In this document: positions 52,774-64,000 of the stretch, piece after piece
How positions within the stretch are numbered: the stretch's first letter is position 1
How the letters are laid out: the number at the start of each line of letters is the position of its first letter
Assembly (NCBI GenBank): GCA_015680685.1
Contig: MNCI01036463.1
Location: 881,228-945,227 of the forward strand
From: Gnetum montanum
Taxonomy: Eukaryota; Streptophyta; Gnetopsida; Gnetales; Gnetaceae
Direction: 5' to 3'
Length of the DNA stretch: 64,000 nt
Made by a program: the position numbers and the translations under genes
The notes under the pieces: generated by a model
What the model was told of the DNA's origin: nothing
Seen by the model: only the letters and a program-made list of their open reading frames with translations
The model's database searches: none

Positions 52774-53730
52774 TGATGAGCAGCTAGGTACCCCTACGCC
52801 CAACCATACGAATCACGAGCGTTCACACGCGACTCGGTCGAAATCTGCAGACTGTAAGCACTTAATATGCACAAGACTTCTAACTAGTGAAACCTTGGGT
52901 TAGAACGGTCGTTGTCATCCTAATCTCACTTGTGAAGTTCTATTACGATGGTTAAGTGAGACTAAGGCTAATGATTTTTATATCTTTTTAATTATCTTTT
53001 TGGCGGCTAATTAAGGTATGGAAAGTAATGAATAAACTATTATCTAATCTCTAATTATCCTAGTTTGTATTCTAACTACTCCTAGCATAAGTATCCGGTC
53101 CCATCTTCCGAGCACGTTCTGAGCATTTCCTAACACTACTGGGTTACCAGACATTAAGCACCACTGGGCTTACCAAGTGTTTGGATTACGTTCGAGATGG
53201 TTGTACTTATGTTTTTTACAAACTATGAATGAACATTAACGATTGAAATTATAATAATGAAAACATAAATAATCGACAAGTAGCTAATAAAGCATAAATG
53301 CATTAAACTATTAAAGCAACAAGTAATTAGTGAAGCATAAACATATTAAACTATTAATGCATAAAATAACTAAATCCAAATGCTGCAAGGTGTGCTTGAA
53401 CAGTTTGTCTTTATTGTCGTCATGCCAATGGGCTCAGATACATCAACGCTCGAATAAAGATCTGATCACTTTTCTTACACCTGCTGCAAGCACTTGGAAA
53501 ATATTCTATCTCTTGTGGGAGCAAACTGCAAGAGCTTCGCTATCACTACTCAAAAAGATGCCTAAATGACACGGAAGGCCCTCATATTTATAGGCTGGGA
53601 AGGGGGGCTGCGTAAATGGGGCCCCATCGACACAGGGTGGCTACGTTAAGGGGCCTACGTCGACGCAGCCGTGTATATGTGACCCTATATACGCGGCCCA
53701 ATCGACACATTGAGTTTTGACACTTCATCA
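52774..53730 (-). repeat. 3' LTR of the minus-strand gypsy element
   Basis: 957 bp with perfect TGATGA ... TCATCA ends. On the minus strand it starts right after a purine-rich tract (CCGTGGGGGTA). TATAAATA is at 53592-53585. The middle and end align with 49265-50069, including GTGATTCGTATGGTTGGG near the U5 end. Confidence 0.9.
53585..53715 (-). promoter_or_regulatory. U3 promoter with TATA box and GTCGAC-type palindromes
   Basis: TATAAATA (53592-53585) follows a GC-rich stretch with CGTCGACG, GCGTATATAGG, ATATACACG and GGGGCCCC words. This upstream block differs from the GATATCG block of the sister LTRs, while sequence after the TATA aligns. Confidence 0.55.
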
Positions 53731-53949
53731 TACCCCCACGGCTAAGCAAAAACTCGTCCTCAAGTTACTTTACAATTTGGAAGGTATGGATTCTTATTTA
53801 CAACAAACATAACTTAAACACAAAATGACACACACATGACAAAGGGGGACAAAATTACAAAAATGATGGTGTTCAGAGACAAAATTGAACACCTCGCTGG
53901 TCCTAGAGCCTTTGCTGTGTAGGATGATGCATAAAATTATTGGAGGAGA

Positions 53950-56802
53950 TCACACCGTCCCTGGGGGCGGTGGTTCTAACGGACCTTCTCCAACCTCTGG
54001 CCCATGCGTTGGTGGCGGCATGGATGTCGGTAGCCCCACGACAACTGCAACTTCTAGAGACAGCCAAAAAGCCTCCAAGAGAGCCCTCATTTTCTCTTCT
54101 TTACTTCTGGGGTTGTTCATGGTCCAGGTAGCTTCTCCAATGTGTGCTAGAACTGGAATTTCCCAAGGACAACGCAACGCCAGAATGAGTTCCTTCAAAT
54201 TGACAAACCAGGCTGCGAACTGTTTGCGTTCGATATCGAACACTTGTATGGATGCCTGCAGTTGTTGGTAGTCACTCATTCTTTGGGCCAGGTCCTTTGT
54301 GATGGTATGTTGGCCTTCAAAGCTTGTACGAAGGACCTCGAGTTCCGCGTTTGCTATTGCTAGCTTCTGTTTTGTTGCCTTGTGCACTTGGAACTCTTCC
54401 TCGTATAGGGAATATGAGGCGGCCACTTGTTTCTCTAACTCTGACTGTGATCTCCTGGCTGTGAGCATAGCCAGGTTTGCATATCAAAGGTTGGCTAACT
54501 CCATGTATTTTGTCATTTCTTCCATTTGTAGCTCCTTTAGGCATATTTCTGCTTTGTTGTAGGCGTTCAATCCATCGAAGATGGATGGCCATACATTGCC
54601 TCCTTCTCGGAGCTGCTGGAGCGCTTGGTTCATCTGGGCTTTAGTGACTTGAATGTGCTTCTCGTTCACCTCCTTCTACAATCCCACTTGGTCTCTATAA
54701 TGATTTTTGACTCTTTCAAACTTTAAGGCCTCGTTCTTTCAAGTGGCAATTTCAATTGCAGAATTTTGTCGCAATGCCCGAACCTCTTCCATTGACAGAT
54801 TTCGATTTTCAGTAGCCAACCTTCTTATATCAGCGTTCACCCTGGCTAGCTCCTCCTGTTGTTGGTGGATGAAATCTTTCATGTGCTCGTTCTTTGCACT
54901 AACATTGCGCATGCGATGAACTTCTGTGGTCAGCTGCATGTTCTCCTGGTGAACCTCTGCCAAGTCCTTCTCTAAATGATACACTCGGGTGTCTACTATG
55001 GACTTGTCTAGGATTGTCATCTCCCTTACATCCTTAACAACCTGAAGTTTAAGCTGAAGCTGTTGAAAATCTTCATCTCTGGTGATTTCACGGTTGAGGA
55101 TGGTTGGATCGGCAAGCTGGGCTTTTAATTGGACAACCTTCATTGCCAAGCGCTGACAAGCAACTTGAGGAACTTCTAGTTGCCCCTCCAAAACAAGGCT
55201 CTTGCCCCTTTCCGATAGCAGCTCCAACTGGGTTGCAGTGATGTTGTTCGGAAGATCGAAGACATCCAGAAGTGGTTGCCCAGTTCCTACCAGTCAGTCC
55301 AACATTTCTTCATGTTGGGCTGCATCCATCTTGCTATGTGAAGTTTCGGCAGACACTTGTACATCTTGTAGACCATGGATGTTTGGTACAGGTACTGCTA
55401 GTGCATTGAGAGCAGTAGTAATGGTATTAGCAACCACTTCGGCCACAACTTCTTGTCCCTGGTGCTGCATCACCAGGACCGTCACCCCCTTACCATCGTC
55501 CAAGCGTACCGAGAAAGTAGCAGCATTCCCTAAGATTTCAGGGAATAACTACTAAGTTGCAGTTGATACATCTCGAATGATTGCATCTGTTCTGGTTAGA
55601 ATGGGTGCTTGGGTGGCGGAAAATATCAGCCCTGCCCTTTCAAGCAGGCTGACTGATTGAGCAACGTGCTCCAAGTGGCTCATGGCAGGGCGATAGACCG
55701 AAGGATCATCTCCTCCACCAGTCCTGCTAGACGACTCTCGTTAACTCAAGAGCATTTCCTGGATCTTGTGGATGTATTCTGTTGTGGCTTGCAATCCTGA
55801 CTACATTTTTTGTGCAGGTGGTGGAGGTGGTTGCTGCTCTTCCTCTGTCTATGTGGCGGTGAGAGTTTGTCCTTCATCATTTCTTGCCACGAGGCAATTG
55901 GGGCATGCTGGATGATGTTGTTAAAATACCATGCTATCTCTGCCTGTTTGCACAACTTTTGGATGAGGCAGGGAAAGGAGAGAGCTCGTCTTCCACGTTC
56001 GTTCTTTGCACTTCTTTTTAATCTCCAAAAGCAATAGCTGTGGAAGACTCATGGGAAATTTTCCACTCAAGGCGACACACGCATGAGTGGAGAAGGTAGT
56101 GATTTTGCTGGGTCTTACCTTTGGATTCAAATGGTAGGATGCTATCTTTGAATAGACACTCTCCGTCATGGTCAAGTATCTGAATTCCTTGCATTTTACC
56201 CCATAGCACCATTTGATCCATTACACCTTCACCTCTGGATCGGCCTGTTTAGGAATTTCTACCACATCTTCCCCGGTTTCAGGCAACCCCAAAGCTTGTG
56301 CTATTGCTTCTAAAGAGTAAGAGATATATATGTCCTTGATTCCTACTCTTGACCATGGTTGCTGATTCATCCAAAAGAGATATGTTTCTCCTAAGTACCA
56401 CTCACCACTAGTTGTGATGATTGGCCACATTGGAGAGTTTTGCAATTGAAGCCTCACATCTTCTGGCGCATTTTCGAGGAATGGTCCAAAATTTAACTCT
56501 TGGAGGACCATTCGTTACACCTCGCGTGGCGTGATAGCATCAAGATAGGCTTGGGTCAAGGTGACCTCAAGTCGTGATGCTATCCCAGCCATCTCATCCC
56601 CTAGCGATTGCACACCAGGAATCTCCTCTTCGGGAATCTGGTGGATAGATTCCACATCAGGTCGTTCGTGGAAGGATCCAGTTGCATAAGAATCCTCCGC
56701 ATACTCTGGTGGTTGCACTCCTCATCCCCTTCCCGTACATGGACACTTGTCCCTTGGTTGTGACGATCCTTCATCCCTTGGATGCCTTGGTTTGGGTGCC
56801 AT
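53950..56802 (-). pseudogene. Relic 951-codon third ORF: globular N-part and long coiled coil
   Basis: From ATG 56802 to the stop near 53950 the same minus-strand frame is kept throughout, broken by about 13 stops but no evident frameshift. N-terminal third: acidic, with GEWYLGETYLFWMNQQPW. Middle: hydrophilic, Pro-rich (EEEQQPPPPPA). C-terminal half: heptad-rich coiled coil (QLQLKLQVVKDVREM, VYHLEKDLAEVHQENMQL, DFIHQQQEELARVNADIRRL). End: PPPTHGPEVGEGPLEPPPP. It lies between pol and the 3' LTR, where Athila elements carry an env-like ORF, but I see no clear membrane segment or signal peptide and do not recognise the family. A splice-acceptor-like TTTATTTTCAG immediately precedes the ATG. Confidence 0.7.
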
Positions 56803-57169
56803 CTGAAAATAAACATAACCATCCGTTAGACCGTTCAAAAGTAACTTAAAATGGTCCGTCTATACTTTCACAGTTTGACCAAGTTATGTTAATGGCACAG
56901 GCACATCGTTAAGTCTTCCCAGAGTGTTAAGTTAGGGGTTAGGGCCAAAGGTTTTGTAATTAACAACTAAATAATTAATTAATTAATTACACAAGGGCAC
57001 CACCCCCCCAAACTAAGTGCACACCTCTGGTTGTGTAAAAGGGAAAGGACAGCCTGATGCGGACACGCGATGGAATGTATGTGCAGTGGGAAGGGTTAGG
57101 TAGAAAAAATGGCAAAAATTCTCCTCAATTTGGACTCCAAATGATGAAAAAATGCAAAGTGCGGCGAGG

Positions 57170-57262
57170 TATATATAGGGGTTGGGTGCTGCGTCGACGG
57201 GGCTACGTATACACAGTGGCTGCATATACGAGGTCCCGCATACGCAGCACTGTTCACCCGTA
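57170..57262 (-). promoter_or_regulatory. Internal TATA block upstream of the third ORF
   Basis: TATATATA lies at 57177-57170 on the minus strand. Upstream, at 57188-57250, are GTCGACGCAGC, GTATACGTAGCC, and CGTATATGCAGCC words, very like those upstream of the TATA box in the 3' LTR. Position and similarity suggest an internal promoter for the third ORF, about 370 bases upstream of its ATG. Confidence 0.5.
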
Positions 57263-58921
57263 GACTAGCATTGACCAACCCAAAAAACACCCAAAATGAA
57301 AAATTTGAAAACCCAAATTGAGGCGATTGAAGCGTGGGAAAGGCCCGATCATGGCTTTGGACAAGAGAAAGGGAATTGAGTACAAAGAAAGAGACAAAAT
57401 TGGAGAACGAGAGTCAAAAAGAACTCAAGAAAGGATGGAATCGAATGATGGGACACTAAAAACAAGCAACCAAGAAATCCAAAGGAGTGGAGGCTTAACA
57501 AGTAAAACTAGAAATATGCAGGTGGGTCCTCCCCATAGCAGGAAACAACCTTATAGCCCCTGCATACCCTCATCACCAGGGTCCATGGGCTCGGGTGCTG
57601 ATAATAGGTGTCACCAGTGAAGACTCCAAACCAAGAGAAACCCACCAAGACATGAAAGACCAACAGAAAACACGACGAACACACATCACATAAAAAGGGC
57701 AGTGAGGTGAGTATGAAGAGAAGTGGGAATGGAAGGAGAGAAGAGGATGGAAATCCCAAATGTCAGCCACATGAAACCCCGTGTGCAAGCATGGTTAAGT
57801 GACCCGGTAGAACCTTTCCTGAGGTTAGACCCAAAACCATCCGCAAACAGTGACCTTGCAGTGATAGACGAAGTCCCGACCATCCCCAAGGAAACAAGAA
57901 TGACCCCACAGAGAACCACCACTCTAGGAAACATGAGAAGAGGGAAGTGAAACGGGACAAAGTTAGAGGGGACTAAGGAAGTCCCATAACTAGTGTGTGT
58001 GGCCCGTGAGAGGTGGTCCAAGGGGTGTGCTTTGAATTCCCACCACGATATGTTTTTTTTTTTTTTTTGTGTGGGGGAACCACACCATGTGAAGACCCAT
58101 GTGTGTGTGCATGCATCTGACCAAGGGGTGTGCTTTGAATCCTCAGTTTATTCTTTTGTTTTTGTTTGTTTTGTGTTTTTTTTCTCTTTTTTTTTTCTTT
58201 TTTTTGAATTTTTTAGTGAGGACCACACCATGCAATGTCGAACTACCCAAAAGCTTCCGTGGAGGAAGACTTGGAGTTGTAGGAAATCCGTAAGGACACA
58301 CCAGCAACCTAGGGAACAAAACAGAACAACGAATAAAGCATTCTCCTTGAAGTCACACCCGATTCAAACCAGTGGGTCATCCCTTAGTCGGGGAACAACA
58401 CAAGTTACACATTCATTAAAATGTTTGTTAAGTGAAGGGGTTGCATGTTCATGACATACGCAAAACCATGGAATGACGAATGGGTGGATAACGTGGACTC
58501 ACTACCGAGTTTATGGAGTGAAAACAATGTGCAATCCAAGGACAACCATGCAAAGGTGGGAACTAGATAACTAGGAAGACTATCACAGTACCCATCATAA
58601 CGAAAATCGACCGTGCTAAAAAATATGACGATGACAAAAAGGAAACAAAACAACATGAAAAATGGAAAACAAATAAGTCGAAAACAAAAAGTGAAAAACA
58701 AAAGAAGTGTAAGACAAAAAAGTTGTAAAAACAAAAAGGTGTAAAACAAAAAAGTGTAAAACAAAAAAGTGTAAAAAAAACTTTCGAATCCTGAGGGGTG
58801 TAGGAAAGTGGATCAACAGGGATGAGGGTCTCCCCCATGAATGGGTGGAAAGGAAGAGACACGAAAGATGGAGCATGGATGATTGGCTGATGACAAGGCT
58901 ATGACACTAGCTGTGTGAAGC
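57263..58921. other. Non-coding spacer between pol and the third ORF
   Basis: It holds T-rich tracts (58051-58070, 58170-58205), a roughly 104-bp duplication (AAGGGGTGTGCTTTGAAT at about 58020 and 58124), and a minisatellite of AAAACAAAAAAGTGT units at 58690-58780. Several short frames exist on both strands, none convincing. Confidence 0.55.
58690..58780. repeat. A-rich minisatellite, ~15-bp units
   Basis: Five to six imperfect units of the type GTGTAAAACAAAAAA. It is within the non-coding spacer of the gypsy element. Confidence 0.85.
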
Positions 58922-60085
58922 TCACAGAAAAGTTTGAGTTGTTGGCGGTTGTGTTCTGGTGGGATCGCCAGGTTTGTGAATGAGCAAGGCCTTGGATGGG
59001 AAGGTTTCGGAAATAATATAAGGTCCCTCCCATAGTGTCTGAAACTTTGTCGGTTGGGATACTTATGAGGGGTTCCAATACAGTACCTGGTCTCCACATC
59101 GAAATGTGACCTTTCGAATCCTAAGATCATGTCTTTTCTTGTTATAGGCCTTGTGGGTTTCATTGGAAAATAGGACCACTAATTGGTTCTCATCTAGCAT
59201 GCTTAAGTTGATTAATCGTTCTCGTTGTGCTAGTGGTAGGTCAAGGTCGAGGTCACAGGGGGTGGATAGTGTCTTAAGTTCTGCTTGGATTGGAAGTGTT
59301 GGCAACTTACCGTACACTAACTCATAGGGAGAGTACCCTACAGGAAGTTTCCAGGTGGAGTGATAGGCCCATAGGGCATTGTTGAGCTTGGTACTCCAAT
59401 CCCTCTTGTATTTGCTAATTGTTTGTGTAAGGATCTTTGTGATCTCCCTATTTGTGACTTCGGCCTGCCCGTTGGCTTGGGGGTGATAAGGTATTGTGAA
59501 TTTATGTGTTACCCCTAAGCGTTGCATGAGCTTGTGAAAAGTGACTCCCGTGAAGTGAGTTCCATTGTCAGAAATGAGTGTGCGAGGCAGTCCAAACCTG
59601 GTAACGATTTGCTGCTGAACAAATCATGCGGCAATGTTGGAAGAATAGTCGATGATGGCTGCCACTTCTATCCACTTTGTACAGTAGTCCACCACCACGA
59701 TGATGTATGCCTTTCCGTTTGACAAGGGGGTGATGGGCCCCATGAAGTCAATACCCTAGATGTCGAAGGGCTCCAGTGGCTGAATCCACTATTGAGGTCC
59801 CTCCAACCATGCCGTCATCCCACCATCTTGTTGGCATCGTTTGTAGGAGTGGGCGAACCATTGTGTTTCCTTGAAGAGTGTAGGCCAATAATACCCTACA
59901 AGCAGGATTTTAATGACCGTTTTGCGTCTAGCATAGTGGCCCCCACAAGGGCCCTCATGAGCATCTTGAAGGACGCGTAGTGTATCAGCATCAAGGACAC
60001 ACCATTGAACCAAGCCATCTGCGCACACCTTGTAGAGGTGGCCATTGATTTCCATGAAATGCTTGGCTTTATGGAGAAACTGTTG
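58922..60085 (-). pseudogene. Integrase of the minus-strand gypsy element
   Basis: The zinc-binding region reads HEGPCGGHYARRKTV ... HSYKRCQQDG (one of the two usual cysteines replaced). The catalytic core shows GIDFMGPITPLSNGKAYI, LISDNGTHFTGV and PYHPQANGQAEVTNREI (the D, D and E of DDE). WNPS*VSQPTKF and GPYIISETFPSKALLIH form the C-terminal part; the frame ends at TGA 58922. Stops at Q*WIQ, I*GIDF and S*VSQ are single-base changes. Integrase inserts the cDNA copy. Confidence 0.85.
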
Positions 60086-60088
60086 TTT

Positions 60089-61696
60089 CTACTGATGGTT
60101 CCATTCTTTTGGCAGCTCTTGTGTTGTAAGGTAGGTAAGGATGCGGTTAAACCAAGGAGATTCCTTGGGTGGTTGAGGATCAACGGCACCTGTGAAGAGG
60201 AGTTCATCTGGAAATTGATCGGATAAAGGCTCCTCCTCTTCTGCGTTTTCCCATCGTAACCGAGATAAATGGTCAGCGACCACATTCTCAGACCCTTTTC
60301 TATCTACCATGGTCAGATCGAACTCTTGAAGAATCACCAGCCACTGAATTATGTAGGGGCTTACCATTGGTTTGTTTATCAGGAACTGGATAGCACTATG
60401 GTCTGTGTGCACAAACACTTCGTATCCAAGCACATAGTGCCAGAATTTGTCCAATGCGAACACCACCGCCATCAATTCTTTCTCGGTGGTGGTATAGTTC
60501 AGTTGTGCACCCACAATGCTGTGGCTTGCACAGTGGATATAATACAGATATTTTTTATCATCACACTGTGTAAGCACAGCTCCCAACTCATAGTTGGAGG
60601 CATCCGTCATAATGTGAAAAGGTCTGGACCAATCAGGTGCCCATAGAATTGGAGCTTCTACGAGTTTCTGTTTCAGCTCTTGGAATGTAGACTCGCATTT
60701 CTTGGTCTAGATGAATGGAGTGTCCTTATTTGTAAGCTCTACCAACGGCCAGGATATCTTCGAGAAGTGCTCCATGAAGCACCAGTAGTAACCAGTGTGT
60801 CCAAGGAATGACCGCACATCTTTGACAGTACTTGGTTGGCGGGTAATTCCTTGGATGACCCTGATCTTTTCAGGGTCTACGCTAATCCCTATTGATGAAA
60901 TGAGATGCTCCAACACTATGCCCTCTTGGACCATCAGATGGCTCTTTTGCCAGTTGAGCTGCAGATTGGTGTCTACACACCTCTTTAGAACTTGCTCTAG
61001 GCAGTCCAATGCTTGCTTGAATGTGGCACCATAGGTGGAGAAGTCATCCATGAAGACTTCTACACCATAGGTGGAGAAGTCTTCCATGAATACTTCTACA
61101 CCATTACCGATTTGTTGCTGGAAAATGCTCAGGTCAAGGTGTTGGAAAGTTGCGAGCGCATTGCATAGGCCAAAGGGCATCTTCTTATATGCAAAGTTCC
61201 TCCATGGACTTGTGAAAGTAGTTTTGGCTTGGTCCTCTTGTGCGATTTGGATATGGTTATAACCACTGTAACCATCCAAAAAGCTGTAAAATTGGTGTCC
61301 TGCGATTGTGTCCAACACCTGCTTCACAAATGGGAACGGAAAGTGGCCCTTGAAAGTTGCCATGTTGAGCAACCGAAAATCGATACAGACCCTCCACTTG
61401 CCACCTTTCTTGGGTATGATAACGAGTGGGCTAACCCATTCGCTATCGGCGACTGAATAGATGAATCCCACCTTAAGTAGTTGTTCAATTTCATCCTTCA
61501 CTACCTGCTTCAACTTGGGATTCAACCGTCTTTGTGGCTGTCGCCGTGGCTTCATGGAAGGATCAAGGTAGACCCGGTGCTGGCAGATCCTAAGATCAAC
61601 TCTAGTCAGCTCAGAATAGGACGACGCGAATGTAGTAACCCATTTGTTTACCATCACCAGCAACTTCTTTTTTTTGTCCAAGAGCAAGGGCAGCAT
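60089..61696 (-). pseudogene. Reverse transcriptase and RNase H of the minus-strand gypsy element
   Basis: RT words: IEQLLKVGFIYSVADSEWVS, SPLVIIPKKGGKWRVCIDFR, LLNMATFKGHFPFPF, FYSFLDGYSGYNHIQI, FAYKKMPFGLCNALATFQ and FMDD. The FMDD segment is tandemly duplicated (61031-61102). RNase H words: MTDASNYELGAVLTQC, LNYTTTEKELMAVVFALDKF, VFVHTDHSAIQFLINK and DRKGSENVVADHLSRL. One stop lies at 60707 between RT and RNase H. Frame and order are those of Ty3/gypsy pol. Confidence 0.9.
61031..61102 (-). repeat. 36-bp tandem duplication across the RT catalytic site
   Basis: Units 61031-61066 and 61067-61102 differ by two bases. They encode GVEVFMDDFSTY and GVEVFMEDFSTY, so the element has a second, altered catalytic loop in frame. 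Confidence 0.95.
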
Positions 61697-62359
61697 TGAT
61701 AATTACCGGCTTACCATTTTGCAAGAATGCATACTCTAAGTGAGCCGGTAGGGATTTTAGCTCAAGAGGCTCTTGCTTGAAGCTCTCAATGATCTCTAGC
61801 TTTCCCCAATCATCAAAGTCATAAACGATGGAGGTCTGTTGACGAATCTACTCCATCACATCCATGCTGTCAATATAGGATTGCACTAGCCCCTAAGAAG
61901 GTTCCATGCATATTATGCTGCTAGCAGGATCAGCTGTCAGCCACTGGGTGCCCTCTTAGTTAGTGGCTGCTGTGTACAGGCACTGTTGAATTGGGGATTC
62001 CTTGGTACACTGACTGCATTCTTGAATGGATGTCCGCTTAGCGGACCATAGCTGCTGCACACAGTTACACCCTGAGTCATTGTACGTGATGCATGGAACT
62101 CTTTTCTTCTCGATCTTCCCGAAAGGATTTTCCTTTGAAATTTTTAGGGACATATCTCGGAGTCCTAGTCATGCATCCACTGTGCGTAGCCAGGATCTTC
62201 CCATGATGATTGGGAAGTTCCCCTTATAGTTTTCAACACGGATGACCAGGAAATCAGTAGGGTAGGACCACCCACAGACGGTGGTCACAATGTCCTACAC
62301 CAAACCCAAAGGAACGGTGATGGATTAGTCTGCTAACTCGAGCCGAATGTTGCTCTTCT

Positions 62360-62632
62360 TTAGTGGGGCAGGTTCGAGTTCTTGTACATGTCATGAGAGA
62401 TTAGATTAATCCCTAACCTTGAGTCTAGAAGAGCTTTGCACGGCTCATTCCCAGCCACCTGAAGATATATGAGGGGGCTTCCTGGATCTGTCAATTTTCG
62501 GGGAAGAGAACCAGCTCTAATCCAGTTGGTCATAGCATGTGTGAGCATGATTCTCTTGATGTTGGAGTGTGGTAGAGTGGAGGACTGCTCGGGTGGTATT
62601 ATGGTAGAGGCGTTGGTAGGTTTCTGAGGCAC
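62360..62632 (-). pseudogene. Aspartic protease region of the gypsy element
   Basis: PLIYLQVAGNEPCKALLDSR followed by LGINLIS corresponds to the retroviral-type protease active site, which is normally D-S/T-G. Here glycine is replaced by arginine. It is in the same frame as RT and gag. Bases 61700-62350 are linker with stops. Confidence 0.75.
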
Positions 62633-62899
62633 TGGCCACAGGCTTAGGTGAGGTTGTGTTCAGATTATTGGGCCAGAAGAAAGGACGTTTGCGTGGCTTG
62701 GGTTCTGGTCCACTTGACCTACGTGTCAGTTGTAAGTTAACAACCCTCGTAGCATTTTGTTGTTGTGGCTGTGGCGGTATTTCTCCCTACATGGATGGAG
62801 CAGGTGGCAATTGAGAGGGATGATGTGGAGGAGTGGCAGAAGAAGCTGACGGAGGGTAGAAGTGATGTGGATTTGTCCCCCTGGGTGATGGAGATGGAT

Positions 62900-63961
62900 G
62901 TCTAAAATTTTAGGGGGGTGGTAGTAACTAGGAAAGGCCGCATGATTGGAAGAGTTTCTTGGAGAGACCGGTTACTAAACATAGTACCCATAAGGATCTG
63001 GCTGCTTGTAAGGGTACTGCTGCCTTGGAGGTGGCATCCCCCACACTTGTGGGTGCTGCCACTGTTGGAAATACTCATACAGTTGCGGAGGCGTTCCACT
63101 TGGATAGTATCCTTGCTGCTGCTAGTGGAATCACCTGGGGTTGCCTTGTGGATAAGGCAACCTTCGGGGTGTCTGCCACTACGCCAAACGAGGGTTCAAG
63201 GCATAGACCCCAGACTCTTGAAGGTGGAACACCACATGACAACATCCCTTGGGATGTTCATATTGGCATATGCCACATCCATCATCCTCCTCGATGTCAG
63301 AGTCTGCAACCTGTTCTACTACAACAACTTTTCCCTTACCTTTGTGTTGGGTATGTTCAGCTCCCTTGTTCCTGCGCCAATCACGGTCACTACCCTGTTC
63401 TTTGGACTCTTCTGAAATCTTCAATACACTTTGGAATTTCTCATCCAAAGAGTCCCACATTTTATCCACCTTTGCCGAGATTTCAGATGCAAACTTTTGT
63501 AACAGCAAAGTCTTCCAATTCACCACTACTTCCAGTGGTGATTCTTCGTCCTCATCACAAAATCAGACCCCCCTCTTTCTAAGGGGAGGGTCCTGGTTGA
63601 ATTCTTCAGCACTCTCCTTTTTTTTGAGTTCTTCTTCCTCTTTGGCCACCTGATCAATGAGGCACTGCAACTGATGGGCCCTTAGCTCTGACAACTCTCC
63701 CTTGTCATACACACCAAGGGTCTTTCGTGTTTCGAAAAGGAGCCCATCAATAATGTGGTGAAGCTGTGCCCGCTAAGAGTAACCATGACTAGGGCACCAA
63801 TGCAACAGTGAGTAATACCTGCTCATGGCAGCATCCAAGGGTTCATGATTTCCTTGTTTCCAAACTTGGATCTTCCATCTCAGATTCACCACTCTGGAGT
63901 ACATTTGATATTTGTCATTAAAGATTTCAAGCATCGTACCCCATCTTTTGATTGATTCCAA
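62900..63961 (-). pseudogene. gag of the minus-strand gypsy element (partial)
   Basis: WGTMLEIFNDKYQMYSRVVN, WKQGNHEPLDAAMSRYYSLL, then MVNWKTLLLQKFASE, KMWDSLDEKFQSVLKIS and GCGICQYEHPKGCCHVVFHL with a CCHC-like knuckle spaced C-x2-C-x3-H-x3-C. The product is the structural capsid/nucleocapsid precursor. The frame is shared with pol. The N-terminus is beyond the window. The same words appear in the plus-strand element at 51.1-52.1 kb. Confidence 0.8.
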
Positions 63962-64000
63962 CTCTAAGGACTGGTACCAACTTTCAGCTTCTTTGATGAG

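Larger units (their letters stand above)
52774..64000 (-). mobile_element. Athila/Tat-like gypsy element, 3' part, with an extra coiled-coil ORF
   Basis: From right to left on the minus strand: gag, protease, RT, RNase H and integrase in one frame (63961 to 58922), 1.75 kb of non-coding DNA with a TATA block (57.2 kb), a 951-codon relic ORF (56802-53950), and the 3' LTR (52774-53730). The 5' LTR lies beyond the window. It appears to be inserted in the plus-strand element at 49.3-52.8 kb. Point stops, often TGG-to-TAG or CAA/CAG-to-TAA/TAG, make it non-functional, but reading frames show few indels, so it is younger than its neighbours. Confidence 0.85.

Noticed and set aside
53885-54271. Plus-strand 128-codon frame
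   Set aside because: It is antisense to the coiled-coil relic ORF, which keeps one frame over 2.85 kb.

Overview
This window looks like nuclear DNA from a large, repeat-rich land-plant genome. A gymnosperm is my first guess and a fern or lycophyte is not excluded. The reasons are the plant-type gene content, one single-copy gene stretched over about 37.6 kb by repeat-filled introns, and many decayed retrotransposons of plant lineages. It is a draft assembly: there is a 49-base run of N at 21799-21847 and a single n at 15949.

The only host gene I can support is on the minus strand. It encodes origin recognition complex subunit 2 (ORC2) and was rebuilt from seven exons: 47435-47458 (tentative), 47115-47273, 44630-44736, 32730-32862, 10578-10872, 10167-10394 and 9870-10069. 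Splice sites and phases fit, giving an uninterrupted 381-codon reading frame. A perfect E2F-type site (47604-47612) lies just upstream, as expected for an S-phase gene. Intron 3 is 11.8 kb and intron 4 is 21.9 kb, and almost all of the LINE material in the window sits inside them.

The introns hold three kinds of LINE. (1) An L1-like family has four copies or partial copies (15.4-21.0 kb, 21.1-27.6 kb, 33.4-34.8 kb, 40.1-42.6 kb). After the reverse transcriptase and zf-RVT knuckle, this family carries an uncharacterised conserved domain, then a coiled coil, then a C-terminal DnaJ-like J-domain with an HPD motif. I regard this as the most interesting system in the window. (2) A second LINE family with FVDD and KQGCPLS motifs, closer to the CR1/L2 type than to plant L1, lies at 12.3-15.4 kb, with a decayed copy at 6 kb outside the gene. 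(3) RTE-type fragments lie at 30.5 kb and 38 kb. An unclassified interspersed repeat occurs three times (3.5, 27.8 and 35.1 kb).

Both flanks of the gene carry members of one Ty3/gypsy (Athila/Tat-like) LTR family. There is an LTR fragment at 1-395. A plus-strand element at 49.3-52.8 kb has an LTR, a decayed tRNA-Asp primer binding site and gag. A large minus-strand element runs from 52774 past the window end. The last one has a single-frame gag-pol, then about 1.7 kb of non-coding DNA with a second TATA block, then a 951-codon relic ORF encoding a coiled-coil protein before the 3' LTR. All the elements are decayed by stop codons and frameshifts, many of them C-to-T type, so the window shows relics rather than active transposons.
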